Assembly (NCBI GenBank): GCA_019787685.1
Contig: JAHNUO010000022.1
Span: 434,001-498,000 of the forward strand
Direction: 5' to 3'
Length of the DNA stretch: 64,000 nt
Source of the DNA: Chiua virens
Lineage: Eukaryota > Basidiomycota > Agaricomycetes > Boletales > Boletaceae
A program made the position numbers and the translations under genes. The notes beneath the pieces are model-generated. The model ran no database searches and was not told the origin of the DNA. It worked only from the letters and a program-made list of their open reading frames with translations. Shown piece after piece: positions 11,500 to 21,267 of this stretch (its first letter is position 1; every line of letters starts with the position of its first letter).

Positions 11500-12242
11500 T
11501 GGAAATAAATAAATAAATAAATAATCATTATATCTTATTTTTAACTTGACAACTGAATATGTATATTGTCTTGAGCTCCACCATCAGGTAAATCACCAGA
11601 GCAGTGACTCTGCCCTTGGGACAACTGGGTCCTTTGGAACCAGTCTGTTCTAACACAGACCAGGGATCTGGAGTACTACTAATGCTCATTTGGCCAACTT
11701 CAACCTGTAGCCTTGACACAGATGACAGTCTGGCTCCAGGATGATTATGAATGGCCACTAGAGTTCTGCATGGATATGGATCACCTGTCACAGGTCATGG
11801 GTATGGGTGTGCATGGGTACAGGTGCAGGTTGCCATATATGGACTCATTGACCCACCACCCATGGGTGCAAACCCATTGGCAATACCCATGCTATAATTT
11901 TCAATTGTCTTGGAAGCTGCCATTTGGGTTTTTGCAGTAGCTGTACAGTATGCACTACAAGGTTTCTGTGTGAGACAAACACAAAATTTTTGCTTTTTGG
12001 ATATAAGTTTGGGATTTGTCAGGTCTGAAAACACCCCACCAACTCCACTGGTTCACATGTTTCTGAAATGTGTCCCACATCTCACAGAGAGGGCACATGG
12101 CCTTAGAACAGTAGGATCCAGGGCAGCTACAGCTAATAGGGGGTCAGGTTCACAAGGGAACTTGAAGGGAAAAGACTTGGAAGCGCACTGTGACATTGTC
12201 ATGAATGATGATCCCAAGACCCACATTGTTGAGACAGAGGTT
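11500..12242. other. No gene recognised; short microsatellite
   Basis: An AAAT microsatellite lies at about 11,503-11,523. The rest contains CCCATGGGT-type short repeats (11,790-11,890) and open frames without recognisable domains. Confidence 0.4.
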
Positions 12243-12478
12243 GATATTATGATAGTCCCAGGTAGGGCCTAGCATAGCCACAAAAGCACTAAGTATCAAG
12301 TGGCTGTGATAACTCAAACAACCATCACTTGATATGTGATGTGCTGAAGAGTTTCAGGAGGGTTACTGGTCAGCAGATTGCTACCAGTGAGATGAAGATA
12401 GAATTCAGGAATTTCTGAGAGTATCCTGTTGGGAATCTATACCTGAAGGACCGAAGACTTCCCCTTGTGATCAGGGTG
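12243..12478 (-). repeat. Family A LTR fragment, inverted
   Basis: The reverse complement matches the 3' part of the family A LTR: TATTATGATAGTCCCAGGTAG at the start, then the counterpart of AGTGCTTTTGCAGCTATG, and TGTTGGGAATCTATACCTGA. It stops near the TTGATCACAAG landmark, so it is a fragment of about 240 bp without its other end. Confidence 0.68.
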
Positions 12479-12526
12479 GACCAAGGAGCTGGTCATTGGT
12501 CACAGTGATGAAGGGTGGCTTAGGTG

Positions 12527-13120
12527 AATAGTGTTTCAAAGTCCAGTCTAGGACTGCTCAAAAGACTGGCAACTGGACCAGACCAGACTGGTAGGCAACT
12601 GGACTGCAGTTGCAGTTGCATCCAGTTGCCAACCAGTCCAGTTGCCAGTTGCCTTGATTTTGAAAAAAGAAAATAAGAGACCAGTCAAAGACCAGTCTTT
12701 AGCTCCTATCCATGGGTACTTCCCACAATATTTTCAGAATTTTATGTATTTTATTTGAGTCTCTACAACAAAAACTGAGTTGAGACCCCCTCTGACTGAC
12801 ATGCCACCCAGAAATGGCCATATATTGTGATCCTGTGATCCAAATCTTATACTCTGAGGGTCAGTAGGTAGCCATGGGTTCATAGTAGATTCTATTTCAC
12901 CATGACTAATCATGGTTTCCACAGAAAAGGGGTCCAAAGACCAATTTTGCACAAAACCGGTTGCAACTGGTTGTAACTAATCAAAAGACCATTTTGGACT
13001 GGTTTTTTTTCGGTCCAGTTGTGGTTGCAAGAGTCCAGGACTTTTCTAAGACCAGTCTTGGTCTGGTTGCCTCATTTGGACCATGGAAAACCAGACTAGA
13101 CCAGACTTTAAAACACTATT
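12527..13120. mobile_element. Probable non-autonomous hAT-like element
   Basis: The ends form an imperfect inverted repeat: AATAGTGTTTCAAAGTCCAG at 12,527 and the complement CTGGACTTTAAAACACTATT-like end at 13,120 (actual CCAGACTTTAAAACACTATT). Subterminal sequence is full of short repeats of GGCAACTGGAC and its complement (12,560-12,660 and 12,955-13,110), which resembles hAT transposase binding arrays. I could not find an 8-bp target-site duplication, so the assignment is tentative. Confidence 0.5.
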
Positions 13121-13139
13121 CAAAATCATCCATTCAAGC

Positions 13140-15775
13140 ACAAAGTTGCTGCCCATGTGAAAGGAGACCTTGACAGAGCACCAACTGGTGGTGAGAAATC
13201 TCCCACAGGAGTGACAGGATGTGTCAACTTGGTGGAACTCTACCTTCAATATACTGAATTTCACAGTGGAGTATCAAGCTGGTATTGATGCAATAACAGA
13301 TAAAAACAAGCTAGGAGCCAGCAGTTACGCACTGAATGACAAGGAGTGGGACTTATTGGGGCAACTGCATGATGTTCTCAAGGTGTGACACTGCATTGTT
13401 TCATGTGAACTTGGATTACTAATCACACACTGTGACAGACTCTGAAGGATGCCAAACCTTGCAATGGTCATACTAGCCATGGACTATATCAACAAGGCCT
13501 TCACCAACAGCATACTGGATGATAAAGAACTCAGCCCAGCAATTCACACTGCAATTGGACTTGCAAAGAAGACTCTCAACCGATACTACTCATTGATGGA
13601 CTTGGCCAATGTGTATCAGATTGCCATGGGTATATGTGCTGACCACCTCATTCTCATTCCCAATCTACATACAGTGACTCCAAAAACCGTTGCAATAACT
13701 AAGCGCACTGCAAACAGGGGTGAGAGTTTCGCTTAGGTTGGGTGGGATGAAAGATAGTACTCACGCTTGGCTACAAAATGGCCCTTGGGTCATGTGATTT
13801 GGTTCACAGGATCCCAAGATATGAATATTTAAAATCAATGACCCCATTGCAACAGTTTTTGTACTTTTAATTTGAGACCTAGGATCTCATATTAACCAGT
13901 GGATATTTGGTCTTGTTTGGTACTACAAACAAAGATATACATGACTACATTATATCTGAGTTTGAAAATCTTCACACACTATGTGACTTCATGCTTACAT
14001 TACCATAAGATGTCTTTCTCCCCTTAGAAGAGTAATCAAACTTCATATTCTCAGGATACTGATAGAGTAGGCATAGGTCTCATTACTTATTCATATGCTG
14101 GTGTGATCTCCCAGGGTATCCAGACCTCATAAAGTCCATTAGTGGTCATGTATTCAAACTTTCTTCTACTACCACTTGTTGTGTTCATTATTTTATGTCA
14201 ATTTGTAAGATGGAACATACTGTTCACTTTGACTGGAAAATTCTTGATATACAAATTGTAGCCAAGAAACATTGACCCTTTCTTGGAATTAGTCATTAGG
14301 AGACCTGGTCTATGCTCACAAGAAGAGGACTACAAGGGCTAGATGAACATAATATACTCTGACTATGTCAGAATGATTATCTAGGATAAGAAAAGAGCAT
14401 ATCATTGTCTAAAAAACCATGTCAGAGGCTGTAGTAATAGACTAGCAATAGAAGCAATAATGTTTAGGAGTCTTTTCTTCATGATATGAAGCTGTATCAC
14501 TTGATAGAGGGTTGGATGTGCTTCCAAAACACAGGGTATGATCAATGGTCATATTTTCATTCAGATTTTGAAGAATGACTTATAGCATACCATAAAATAT
14601 TATAGGTGGAATTTCATTAATAGCATTTTTCAACAAGATAATAATGTCAAGTATCCTTTTAAAAGATCCAGCAATGGCATAATAAGTGGTGATGTGGGTC
14701 TGTGACATGGTCTATACATTCTCTGAACCCAAACTCCTGTGAATAGCCTCGGCAGCATCTCAAGAGAGCTTGATTACTCTCCTAAGGGGAGAAAGACATC
14801 TTATGGTGATGTAAGCATGAAGTCACACAGTGTGTGAAGATTTTCAAACTCAGATATAATGTAGTCATGTATATCTTTGTTTGTAGTACCAAACAAGACC
14901 AAATATCCACTGGTTAATATGAGATCCTAGGTCTCAAATTAAAAGTACAAAAACTGTTGCAATGGGGTCATTGATTTTAAATATTCATATCTTGGGATCC
15001 TGTGAACCAAATCACATGACCCAAGGGCCATTTTGTAGCCAAGCGTGAGTACTATCTTTCATCCCACCCGACCTAAGCGAAACTCTCACCCATGTTTGCA
15101 GTGCACTTCACACACTGTGTTACGTTTAGTTATTGCAATAGTTTTTGGAGTCACTGTAGCACCCAGGCAGTTAAGAAACCAAAGTCAGCTGTGAAGAATT
15201 TGGCAGCATATGGCAAACTTGGATGGCTCCTACATGTGCTATCTGATGATGATGATGATGATGACAAGGTGCCACATGACACAGCCACACAGGCCAGACC
15301 TGGTGACATGCAACAACCATGGCTTGAGAACTTCCATGGATACCTTCAATTGAAGGATCATCTTCCACCAAATACATCATTTGTTCAATGGTGGGGAATG
15401 AATGCTGACCAATATCTAGTGTGGGCCTTGCTTGCTTGAGACTATCTTTCCATGATAGCAACATCAGTTTCGAGCGAGCACGCATTTTCGTTTGCAGGGA
15501 TTACCATTAGCAAGCGCCGCAATCACCTCAAGCCAGATATTGTTGAAGCACTCCAATGCCTGAAGTGTCTGATATGACACGACTTGCTCTTTCAGGAGGA
15601 TCCTTCAATTGTGTCAGACTTGCCACTGGCAGATGCAGAGGTTGGTACTAATGGTGAGGCAAGCATGCCTCAGGCTGCCGAAAATGCTAGGACTGAAGAG
15701 AGTGAATGGGACATTATGATGCTAGACTTGGACTCAGCAGATGAGGTCAACAATAATGATACTCAGGCCTTGTAA
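13140..15775 (+). pseudogene. hAT family transposase pseudogene, split by a Tc1-like element
   Basis: Before the insertion, 13,330-13,670 reads ALNDKEWDLLGQLHDVLK, then after a likely intron (13,385-13,440) PNLAMVILAMDYINKAF and ELSPAIHTAIGLAKKTLNRY, a typical fungal hAT core segment. After the insertion the C-terminal hAT dimerisation region is clear: QWWGMNADQY near 15,395, DYLSMIATSVSSEHAFSFAG at 15,440-15,500, SKRRNHLKPDIVEALQCLK at 15,505-15,565, then an acidic tail ending 15,775. In-frame stops (after VWALLA and after LKCLI), a frame change before PNLAMV, and the 1,485-bp insertion make it non-functional. The end GCACATCACTA at 15,970 looks like a hAT terminus; CAGTGATGAAGGG at 12,503 is a weak candidate for the other end. 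Confidence 0.82.
13672..15156 (+). mobile_element. Decayed Tc1-like element inserted in the hAT gene
   Basis: Starts CAGTGACTCC, ends GGAGTCACTG, and is flanked by TA at 13,670-13,671 and 15,157-15,158. The TIRs are very long, about 13,672-14,039 and 14,770-15,156. The right copy is some 19 bp longer around AACACAGTGTGTGAAG. The interior is a mutated transposase on the plus strand: about 14,510-14,660 still aligns at DNA level with the intact element's GTTGGATTTGCTTCCAAG and CAGATTTTGAAGRATGA segments, but it is full of stops. The leader preserved from the intact element includes AAAGATATACATGACTACAT. Confidence 0.85.
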
Positions 15776-15970
15776 CCTACTCATTTAAATTTGACTACAT
15801 CTTGGTACACAGTGCTATATAGCAGACAAGCCTGGGCTCAGGCCAAAGCCTGACCCAACCCAACCCAGGCCCTCAACAAAGGCTCAGGCTCAGGATTTGG
15901 ATGGGCCTGAACCTATAAAGCCCGACCTGACCTGGGGCTTTGAGCCCAACCTGGGCCCTGCACATCACTA

Positions 15971-16780
15971 GTCACGAAGCTCAAGGCCAGGGATGTCAAC
16001 CCATCCAATGGTATCTTGCAGGTACATGGAAGTGAGAGCTGAAAGAAGCATCGAAGATTGAAAGGACTTGTTTTCATTGCTGTGGTTAAAGTCCTCAAAA
16101 GCAAATGCAAAGCCCTGCAACCAATCCTTGGCAGTCTTGTGGAGTGGAATCCTGCAGGGTGCTTGTATAGAGCTAGTTGATGACAGCATTCCCTGCCACA
16201 GTGACGATGGCGCTGTTGGGCCTGGCAAACGAAATTGCATCTTGTCGCAGTGTCACAGTGTCACAGTGAGGTGGTGAAGGAGGTGGGGTTGGGTAAGATG
16301 CATTGAAAAATCAACAACATGTGGCGACACATGACGACTAACCTGCAAGAAAATTCTCTAAGTCCCCGCTTCCACTTTGCCTTTGCCAGATTGTGGTAAG
16401 AACAGCAATGAGATTTGGATGACATAGGGGTCACCTGGAATTGCTAGGAGGTGGTGTGGATGGTGTTGGTACATTTGCTTCACATTTGTCTTTGTTCCAT
16501 TTGAACTGATATTGCCACCTAGCTAGCATCATGTTCTGACTTATTTCGAACTGTAGCATGCACTGCTTGTTGTGCTGTTCATCCTCTGGTCTCTCCCATT
16601 GTGCCCTGCCAGTGCTTGCTTTTGAAGCTCTCAGGGTGAGTATTCATCAGTCATCACGACGTGCTGATCATTTTTTTCATTGGTTGTTGATTGCTTATGC
16701 ATGCTTGCATGTGGTCTCTCCCTCTCAATTGGCGCTGGTTGTGGTGTCACAGAATTGACACAATAGCTGCTATAATGTGG
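15971..16780. other. No gene recognised
   Basis: A minus-strand open frame at 15,968-16,240 (90 codons, includes TAKDWLQGFAFAFEDFNHSN) and a plus-strand one at 16,558-16,758 match nothing I know. The sequence just after 15,970 abuts the presumed hAT end, so the minus-strand frame may be a piece of an interrupted gene. Confidence 0.35.
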
Positions 16781-17600
16781 CTGTCACAGTGTTGTTGCTC
16801 TTGCCCTCATTGCCCTCATTGCTGCCTTTGCCTTGCTTTGCCTTCAAGCCTTGCCTTGCCTTGCCTTGCCCCTCACCTCATTGCCTTCGCCTTGCATCTT
16901 GCCTCACCTTGCCTGACAACAACAACAACAATGCGATAACTGCTATAATGCAGTTGTCACATTGTTGTCACCCTCATTCCCATTCCCTCTCCTCTCCTCC
17001 TAACCCTTCTCTCACCTCTCTTCTTCCCTTGCCTGACAACAACAACAACAACAACACAATAACCACAATAACATGGTTGTCATATTGTCGTTGTTGTCAC
17101 CTTGCCTCTCTTCCTGGCCCTTCCCTCACCTCACTTCTCCCCTTGCCTGATAATGATGATGATGATGATAACAACAACAACAACACAATAACTGCGATAA
17201 TGTGGTTGTCACCCTTGTCATTGTTACCTCACCTCTTTTCCTTGCCCTTCCCTTTCCTCATCTCTCCCCTTGCCTGACAACAGCAACAACAACATGATAA
17301 CCACAAGAACACAGTTGTCACGTTGTCATTGTCATTGTTGCCCTTGTCATTGTTGCCTCACCTCTCTTCCTTGCCCTTCCCTTCCCTCACCTCTCCCCTT
17401 GCCTGACAACAGCAACAACAATGTGATAACTGCGATAACACAGTTGTCACGTTGTTGTTGTTGTTGTTGCCCTCATTGTTGTTGCCATTGCTTCTCCTCC
17501 TGACCCTTCCCTTGCCTCTCTTTTGCCCTTGCCTGACAACAACAACAATGATGACCACAACACAATAACCGCGTTATCACAGTTTTCTCCCCTCATTTCA
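16780..17600. repeat. Minisatellite, about six units of 114-130 bp
   Basis: The landmark GCCTGACAAC (or GCCTGATAAT) recurs at 16,911, 17,031, 17,145, 17,272, 17,401 and 17,531. The spacings are 120, 114, 127, 129 and 130 bp. Each unit contains a CAA/ATG trinucleotide run, an imperfect palindrome of the type ATAACYGCGATAAYRYRGTT followed by GTCAC, and a CT-rich tail (TTGCCCTTCCCTCACCTCTC). Long open frames on both strands here are by-products of the repeat. Confidence 0.85.
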
Positions 17601-18257
17601 CCGCATTTGATGGGCAACCCACAGGTCAACCCATACCTGGCACAGGTATGGGTACAGGTAAGCATTGGGACACCTGTGCAGTTCCCTATATGACAGGCTG
17701 CTTCACCATGTCACTCCAGTCTATCCCCCTCAAACTCCATTGCCACTTTCCTATCGAGTACATACTTTTGTAATAGTTAGTATTTTACATGCTTTTCATG
17801 CTTTTCATACTTTCACATTTTAACTTTGCTACACGACAGTGCCGAAATCGCTTGGTTGGAGTGCTTTCATTGCTTTCACACTTTTTGTACTTTTAGCAAT
17901 GTTTAGGTAATGGAAAAGTACACGAAAGCAAAAAAAGCAATGTGTGAATTTACTGATGCGCCTACGTGGCCTGACGTGCATGATAGCCCATAGGGGAATT
18001 ATGTGGGCTTTCTTCGTCTCCCTTGTTTTACGTTCAACAGGATGCTTGCTAGTACATGAGGAAGTTGACAATTAGTTCAATGTCGCCTCGTCGCGGTCTC
18101 ATCCACGCTTTTTCATGCACTTCCACAATGCTTGCAAGCATCATAGGATCTATCTTTTTGTGTTTCTTTGATTTATTGAATACTTCCCCTCATGTGCCAA
18201 GCTTGTTAGCAGGATGTGTCAACGGGGTTCTGTACGTCTTGAACTGGGGTGCAAAGG
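17601..18257. other. No gene recognised
   Basis: Contains TACTTTTGTAATAGTTAGTATTTT-type AT-rich sequence and the short palindromic phrases CACAGGTATGGGTACAGG. No protein family is visible on either strand. Confidence 0.35.
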
Positions 18258-18393
18258 TATGGTGGAAAATCTGCACATTTAATAAATCGCGAAAAAAAAA
18301 ATGGTTTACCGTGGGAAAAAAAAATTGACTGCCAAAAAATCTAGCCCACACCAAAATTTCGACCCACCACACTGACCACCACACCGCCGCTGG
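18258..18393 (+). repeat. Left inverted repeat of the helicase-containing unit
   Basis: Pairs with 20,757-20,890 over about 130 bp. Differences are mainly in poly-A length and the CGCGA/TTGCGA segment. Confidence 0.8.
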
Positions 18394-19089
18394 GTGCCAA
18401 GAGGATTGGCACAACGTTTGGTGGAATGGCATGGGTCGTTTTTTACTCAATGGCAGGAATCCTCAGCCATTCAGTGATGCTATGGGTCAGGGTTGTCAGA
18501 GCTTGATGTTCCAGGTCCTTGATCAAGGAACTGGCTTTCGACACACTGATGTCTTTATTAACGAAATCTGCAAAGGACTTGCACTCGATTTCCACCTGAC
18601 AGATGTAGGCTTTGGTAGTACATAGTTATATCTATTATATTAAGCACTGCAGCTTGCCAGGTGGCTTATGATTGGTCGCTCGCAGTACTCTTTTCGGCAA
18701 GGAGCAATCGCTCATCGATCATTGACCCTCCTGTGGCGTGCTCTCTTTCACCGTCCCTCCTTTCTCTTCGTCGTGTCGCTCCCCTGCAATCGAAACCTTT
18801 GTAATGTGTTGCGTCGTTGCAACTGTCTTTTCCTCCTCTCCGTTGTTCTTCCATTGTCTGTCGTCGGCACAGCACTGCAATGGTCTCACACTCCTCTGCA
18901 TTGTCGGTCGATCGTGTGGAGCGCCGTTCTGTCATGGGGTGTGGTGGCTCCTAGCTGCACTCCTGCGGCTCCCCATCTTCCGCTGCATTTCATCATGCTC
19001 TTCTCCTCAAGTTCTTCCTTTGCATTGTCTTTTTCTCGCTTTCCATCTTCTCTTCAATTCAGATGGCCTCTGTTTGTAGCATTCATGGA

Positions 19090-19876
19090 ATCCTCGGCGT
19101 TCACGGAGGGCGGGCCTATCAGTATGCTGTCGGAAAATCATTTTGGAAGCACGAAGGTTTCATTCCTTTGCCCTCCGGCACTGATCACGACGTCGAATTT
19201 TACATGTTTGAATGGGGCACCGTTGCCAGATGGCGTTTACATAGGTGTCAGCCGTGTCGTTGTAAAGGATACTGTTGGCGCAAACCTGAACGCGGTGCTT
19301 CCTGTCATGCAGGTGTTTGTGAATGAGGTGTGTTTCTCATGCGAAAAAGCAGTTCGTTCTTTACCTCAGTTTTAAAGGGCTTTCAAGCTGCTGCCCCCTC
19401 TCATGTTGGAGGACTCTACTCCAATGCCACCTCCCATCTTTATCATTTCTGGCAGAGTGTACCGCTCCATGCGAGCACATAGTAAAGATCACAGTTGTGC
19501 ATTCAACATCGACGTTGCACCGTTTGCTGCTGCTCCACAACAGCTCATTTGTCTTCACTGTCTTTTCCCCATTGACCATGCGAGGTTTGCAAAGACCCCC
19601 CTGCCTGATGGTGAGAAACAAGTTTTCGTGCTTGGGCATCTCACTGGTTGCAGTGACGGTCAATTTCTCATTCAAGTGACTGACTTTTTGTTTGGCTCCT
19701 CCGCCAGTACTGCCTTACCAAGTGATGATAAGCCACCATCACACAACCTCGGTCGCTTTGACTGGAAGGGAAAGCAGGCAGTCAAGTGGAAGAGGTCAGA
19801 TGGCACTGATAATGATGATTCACAGTTTTCGGGCACACAAGCGTCCATGTCTCAGCTATGCAGTGAAATGGCTTAA
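19090..19876 (+). pseudogene. Possible OB-fold (RPA-like) protein remnant
   Basis: Two blocks can be read. Around 19,120-19,375 a frame contains ITTSNFTCLNGAPLPDGVYI and VSRVVVKDTVGANLNAVLP. Around 19,403-19,876 a second frame contains PPIFIISGRVYRSM, then LICLHCLFPIDHARFAKTPL and KQVFVLGHLTGCSDGQFLIQ. The pattern of a short strand-rich domain with (V/L)FVxGxLT and a preceding FxIDVxPF motif recalls OB-fold proteins that accompany PIF1-like helicases in agaric genomes. That is an inference from pattern memory. The two frames are joined neither by a clear intron nor in one frame, so a pseudogene is more likely than an active gene. Confidence 0.4.
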
Positions 19877-20109
19877 ATTGAAGTGCTTCATGGTTTTTGG
19901 TTTCATTCTTTTCGTCTTTTTGGGCATCTGCCGACAACCTTCTGTTTTGATCCAACGTCATCATCTGCTTCCGTACCCCTATACTAATTGCCTGCTTCTC
20001 TGTTTACATTCCTGTCCCCACACAACATCTTGAGGCTGTCCCTGGCCCCTTTCGTATGTGACTACTACTTTTTCTTGCTTTCTCGGCTGACTTCCAAGTC
20101 CCCAGACTA

Positions 20110-20653
20110 CCTCTTCAGCTCAGATGCCATTAAAGAAACTGATCAACCCCCCCCCCCATCCACGCCAGAACACACTCCCAACTTTCTTGCTATGTTATCT
20201 CATCCCGGTGTGCCACCTCACCAACTCTCTCTCAAACCAAACATGGTGTGCTCGATTATGCGCAGTCTTTCCGTCGACAAGGGCTTAGTTCACAATGCGT
20301 GGGTACAGATATGAACAGTCCACCGACACTTCATCGAAGTACAACTCCTCGATTCACCCATCATGCACTGTATTCCGCGAATCACCTTCAATTTCACTCC
20401 CCCTTCTTCAGATTGGACTGTCACCCGTTGCCAGTTCCCCTTGTGACCAGCTTATGCAACTATGTTCAACAGATGCCAGGGTTTGACTCTCGACAGAGCC
20501 GTACTCAATCTCCATGTCGAACCATTTGCTCATGGGCAACTGTACACTGCTCTGTCGAGAATGCGCAAACGAGAAGACATTCTCCTGCTATTTGCACCCT
20601 CAAATGAAACTAGATCTACAAATAACATAGTGTATCATTGCCTCCTTCTATAA
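20110..20653 (+). pseudogene. PIF1-type DNA helicase C-terminus, decayed
   Basis: Starting near PNFLAMLSHPGVPPHQLSLK (20,175-20,235), the frame runs through MRSLSVDKGLVHNAWVQI and on to CQGLTLDRAVLNL and FAHGQLYTALSRMRKREDIL (about 20,475-20,585). These correspond to the last helicase motifs of PIF1/Helitron-type helicases, where SQGxTLxR and HGQLYVALSR are diagnostic. In-frame stops occur after HNAWVQI and before PAYATMFNRCQG. The N-terminal ATP-binding motifs are not readable in the window. Confidence 0.72.
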
Positions 20654-20887
20654 TCTGCATGTATATATAATATAATTGAAGCCTGTACAATCACAATGAT
20701 GCCACCATCTGAAGGCTATCCTTGTTACATGTATGTATAGCCAAGGCCTATTGCAACCGTGGCGGTGTGGTGGTCAGCATGGTGGGTCGAAATTTTGGTG
20801 TGGGCTAGATTTTTTGGTGGGCAATATTTTTTTCCCACGGCGGTCCGTTTTTTTTTCGCAATTTATTAAATGTGCAGATTTTCCACC

Positions 20888-21101
20888 ATACAAAGGAAGC
20901 TGGTTAGCAATTTACGCGATCAAATTCCTGACGATAATTTTGGTCCACAAGTTCGACTTTCGACCGCTCGCAGCCCAGAATTCCGCTGACTGGTGCTCGT
21001 TTCGAGTCCATCCGCACAGCATTGGATTGTACACACCGAAGATGATGTTTTGTCCGGGGTGGGGAGCTCTGAACGGCGGCCGGCAGGAAATGGCGTTGTA
21101 A
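20888..21101 (+). pseudogene. Cytochrome P450 C-terminal fragment
   Basis: Directly after the right inverted repeat the plus strand reads KGSWLAIYAIKFLTIILVHK and FDFRP, then CSFRVHPHSIGLYTPKM, ending at a stop at 21,101. This is the region just past the haem-binding Cys of a P450 and is closely similar to the C-terminal piece of the relic at 240-1,301. Nothing upstream of the inverted-repeat unit looks like the rest of a P450, so only this terminal fragment remains. Confidence 0.7.
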
Positions 21102-21267
21102 CGAATCGGACTCAGATGGCCGTGCATTTAGCTTGTTCTCGTCATGGATGAAATCTTTTATAAGACATGCTTTCCGTTATAAGAGTAGTCATTCTCCCTC
21201 GCTGTGCACTTTGGCATGGCTTGATATCCGAATCCTTGGTTCAACAGGTGGGCAGTTCAGAACACTG

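Larger units (their letters stand above)
18258..20890 (+). mobile_element. Unit bounded by ~130-bp inverted repeats, with helicase and OB-fold-like remnants
   Basis: The left repeat 18,258-18,393 (TATGGTGGAAAATCTGCACA ... GACCACCACACCGCC) is the reverse complement of 20,757-20,890. Shared landmarks are ATTTAATAAATYGCGAAAAA, CCGTGGGAAAAAAA, AAAAAATCTAGCCCACACC and AAAATTTCGACCCACCA. The 2.4 kb between holds, in order on the plus strand, decayed frames of a possible OB-fold protein and a PIF1-type helicase C-terminus. No target-site duplication is obvious. It may be a composite element or two related small elements in opposite orientation around a gene relic. Confidence 0.55.

Noticed and set aside
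16777..17665. Long open frames on both strands (up to 166 codons)
   Set aside because: They are produced by CAA/CCTT-rich minisatellite units and have no domain.
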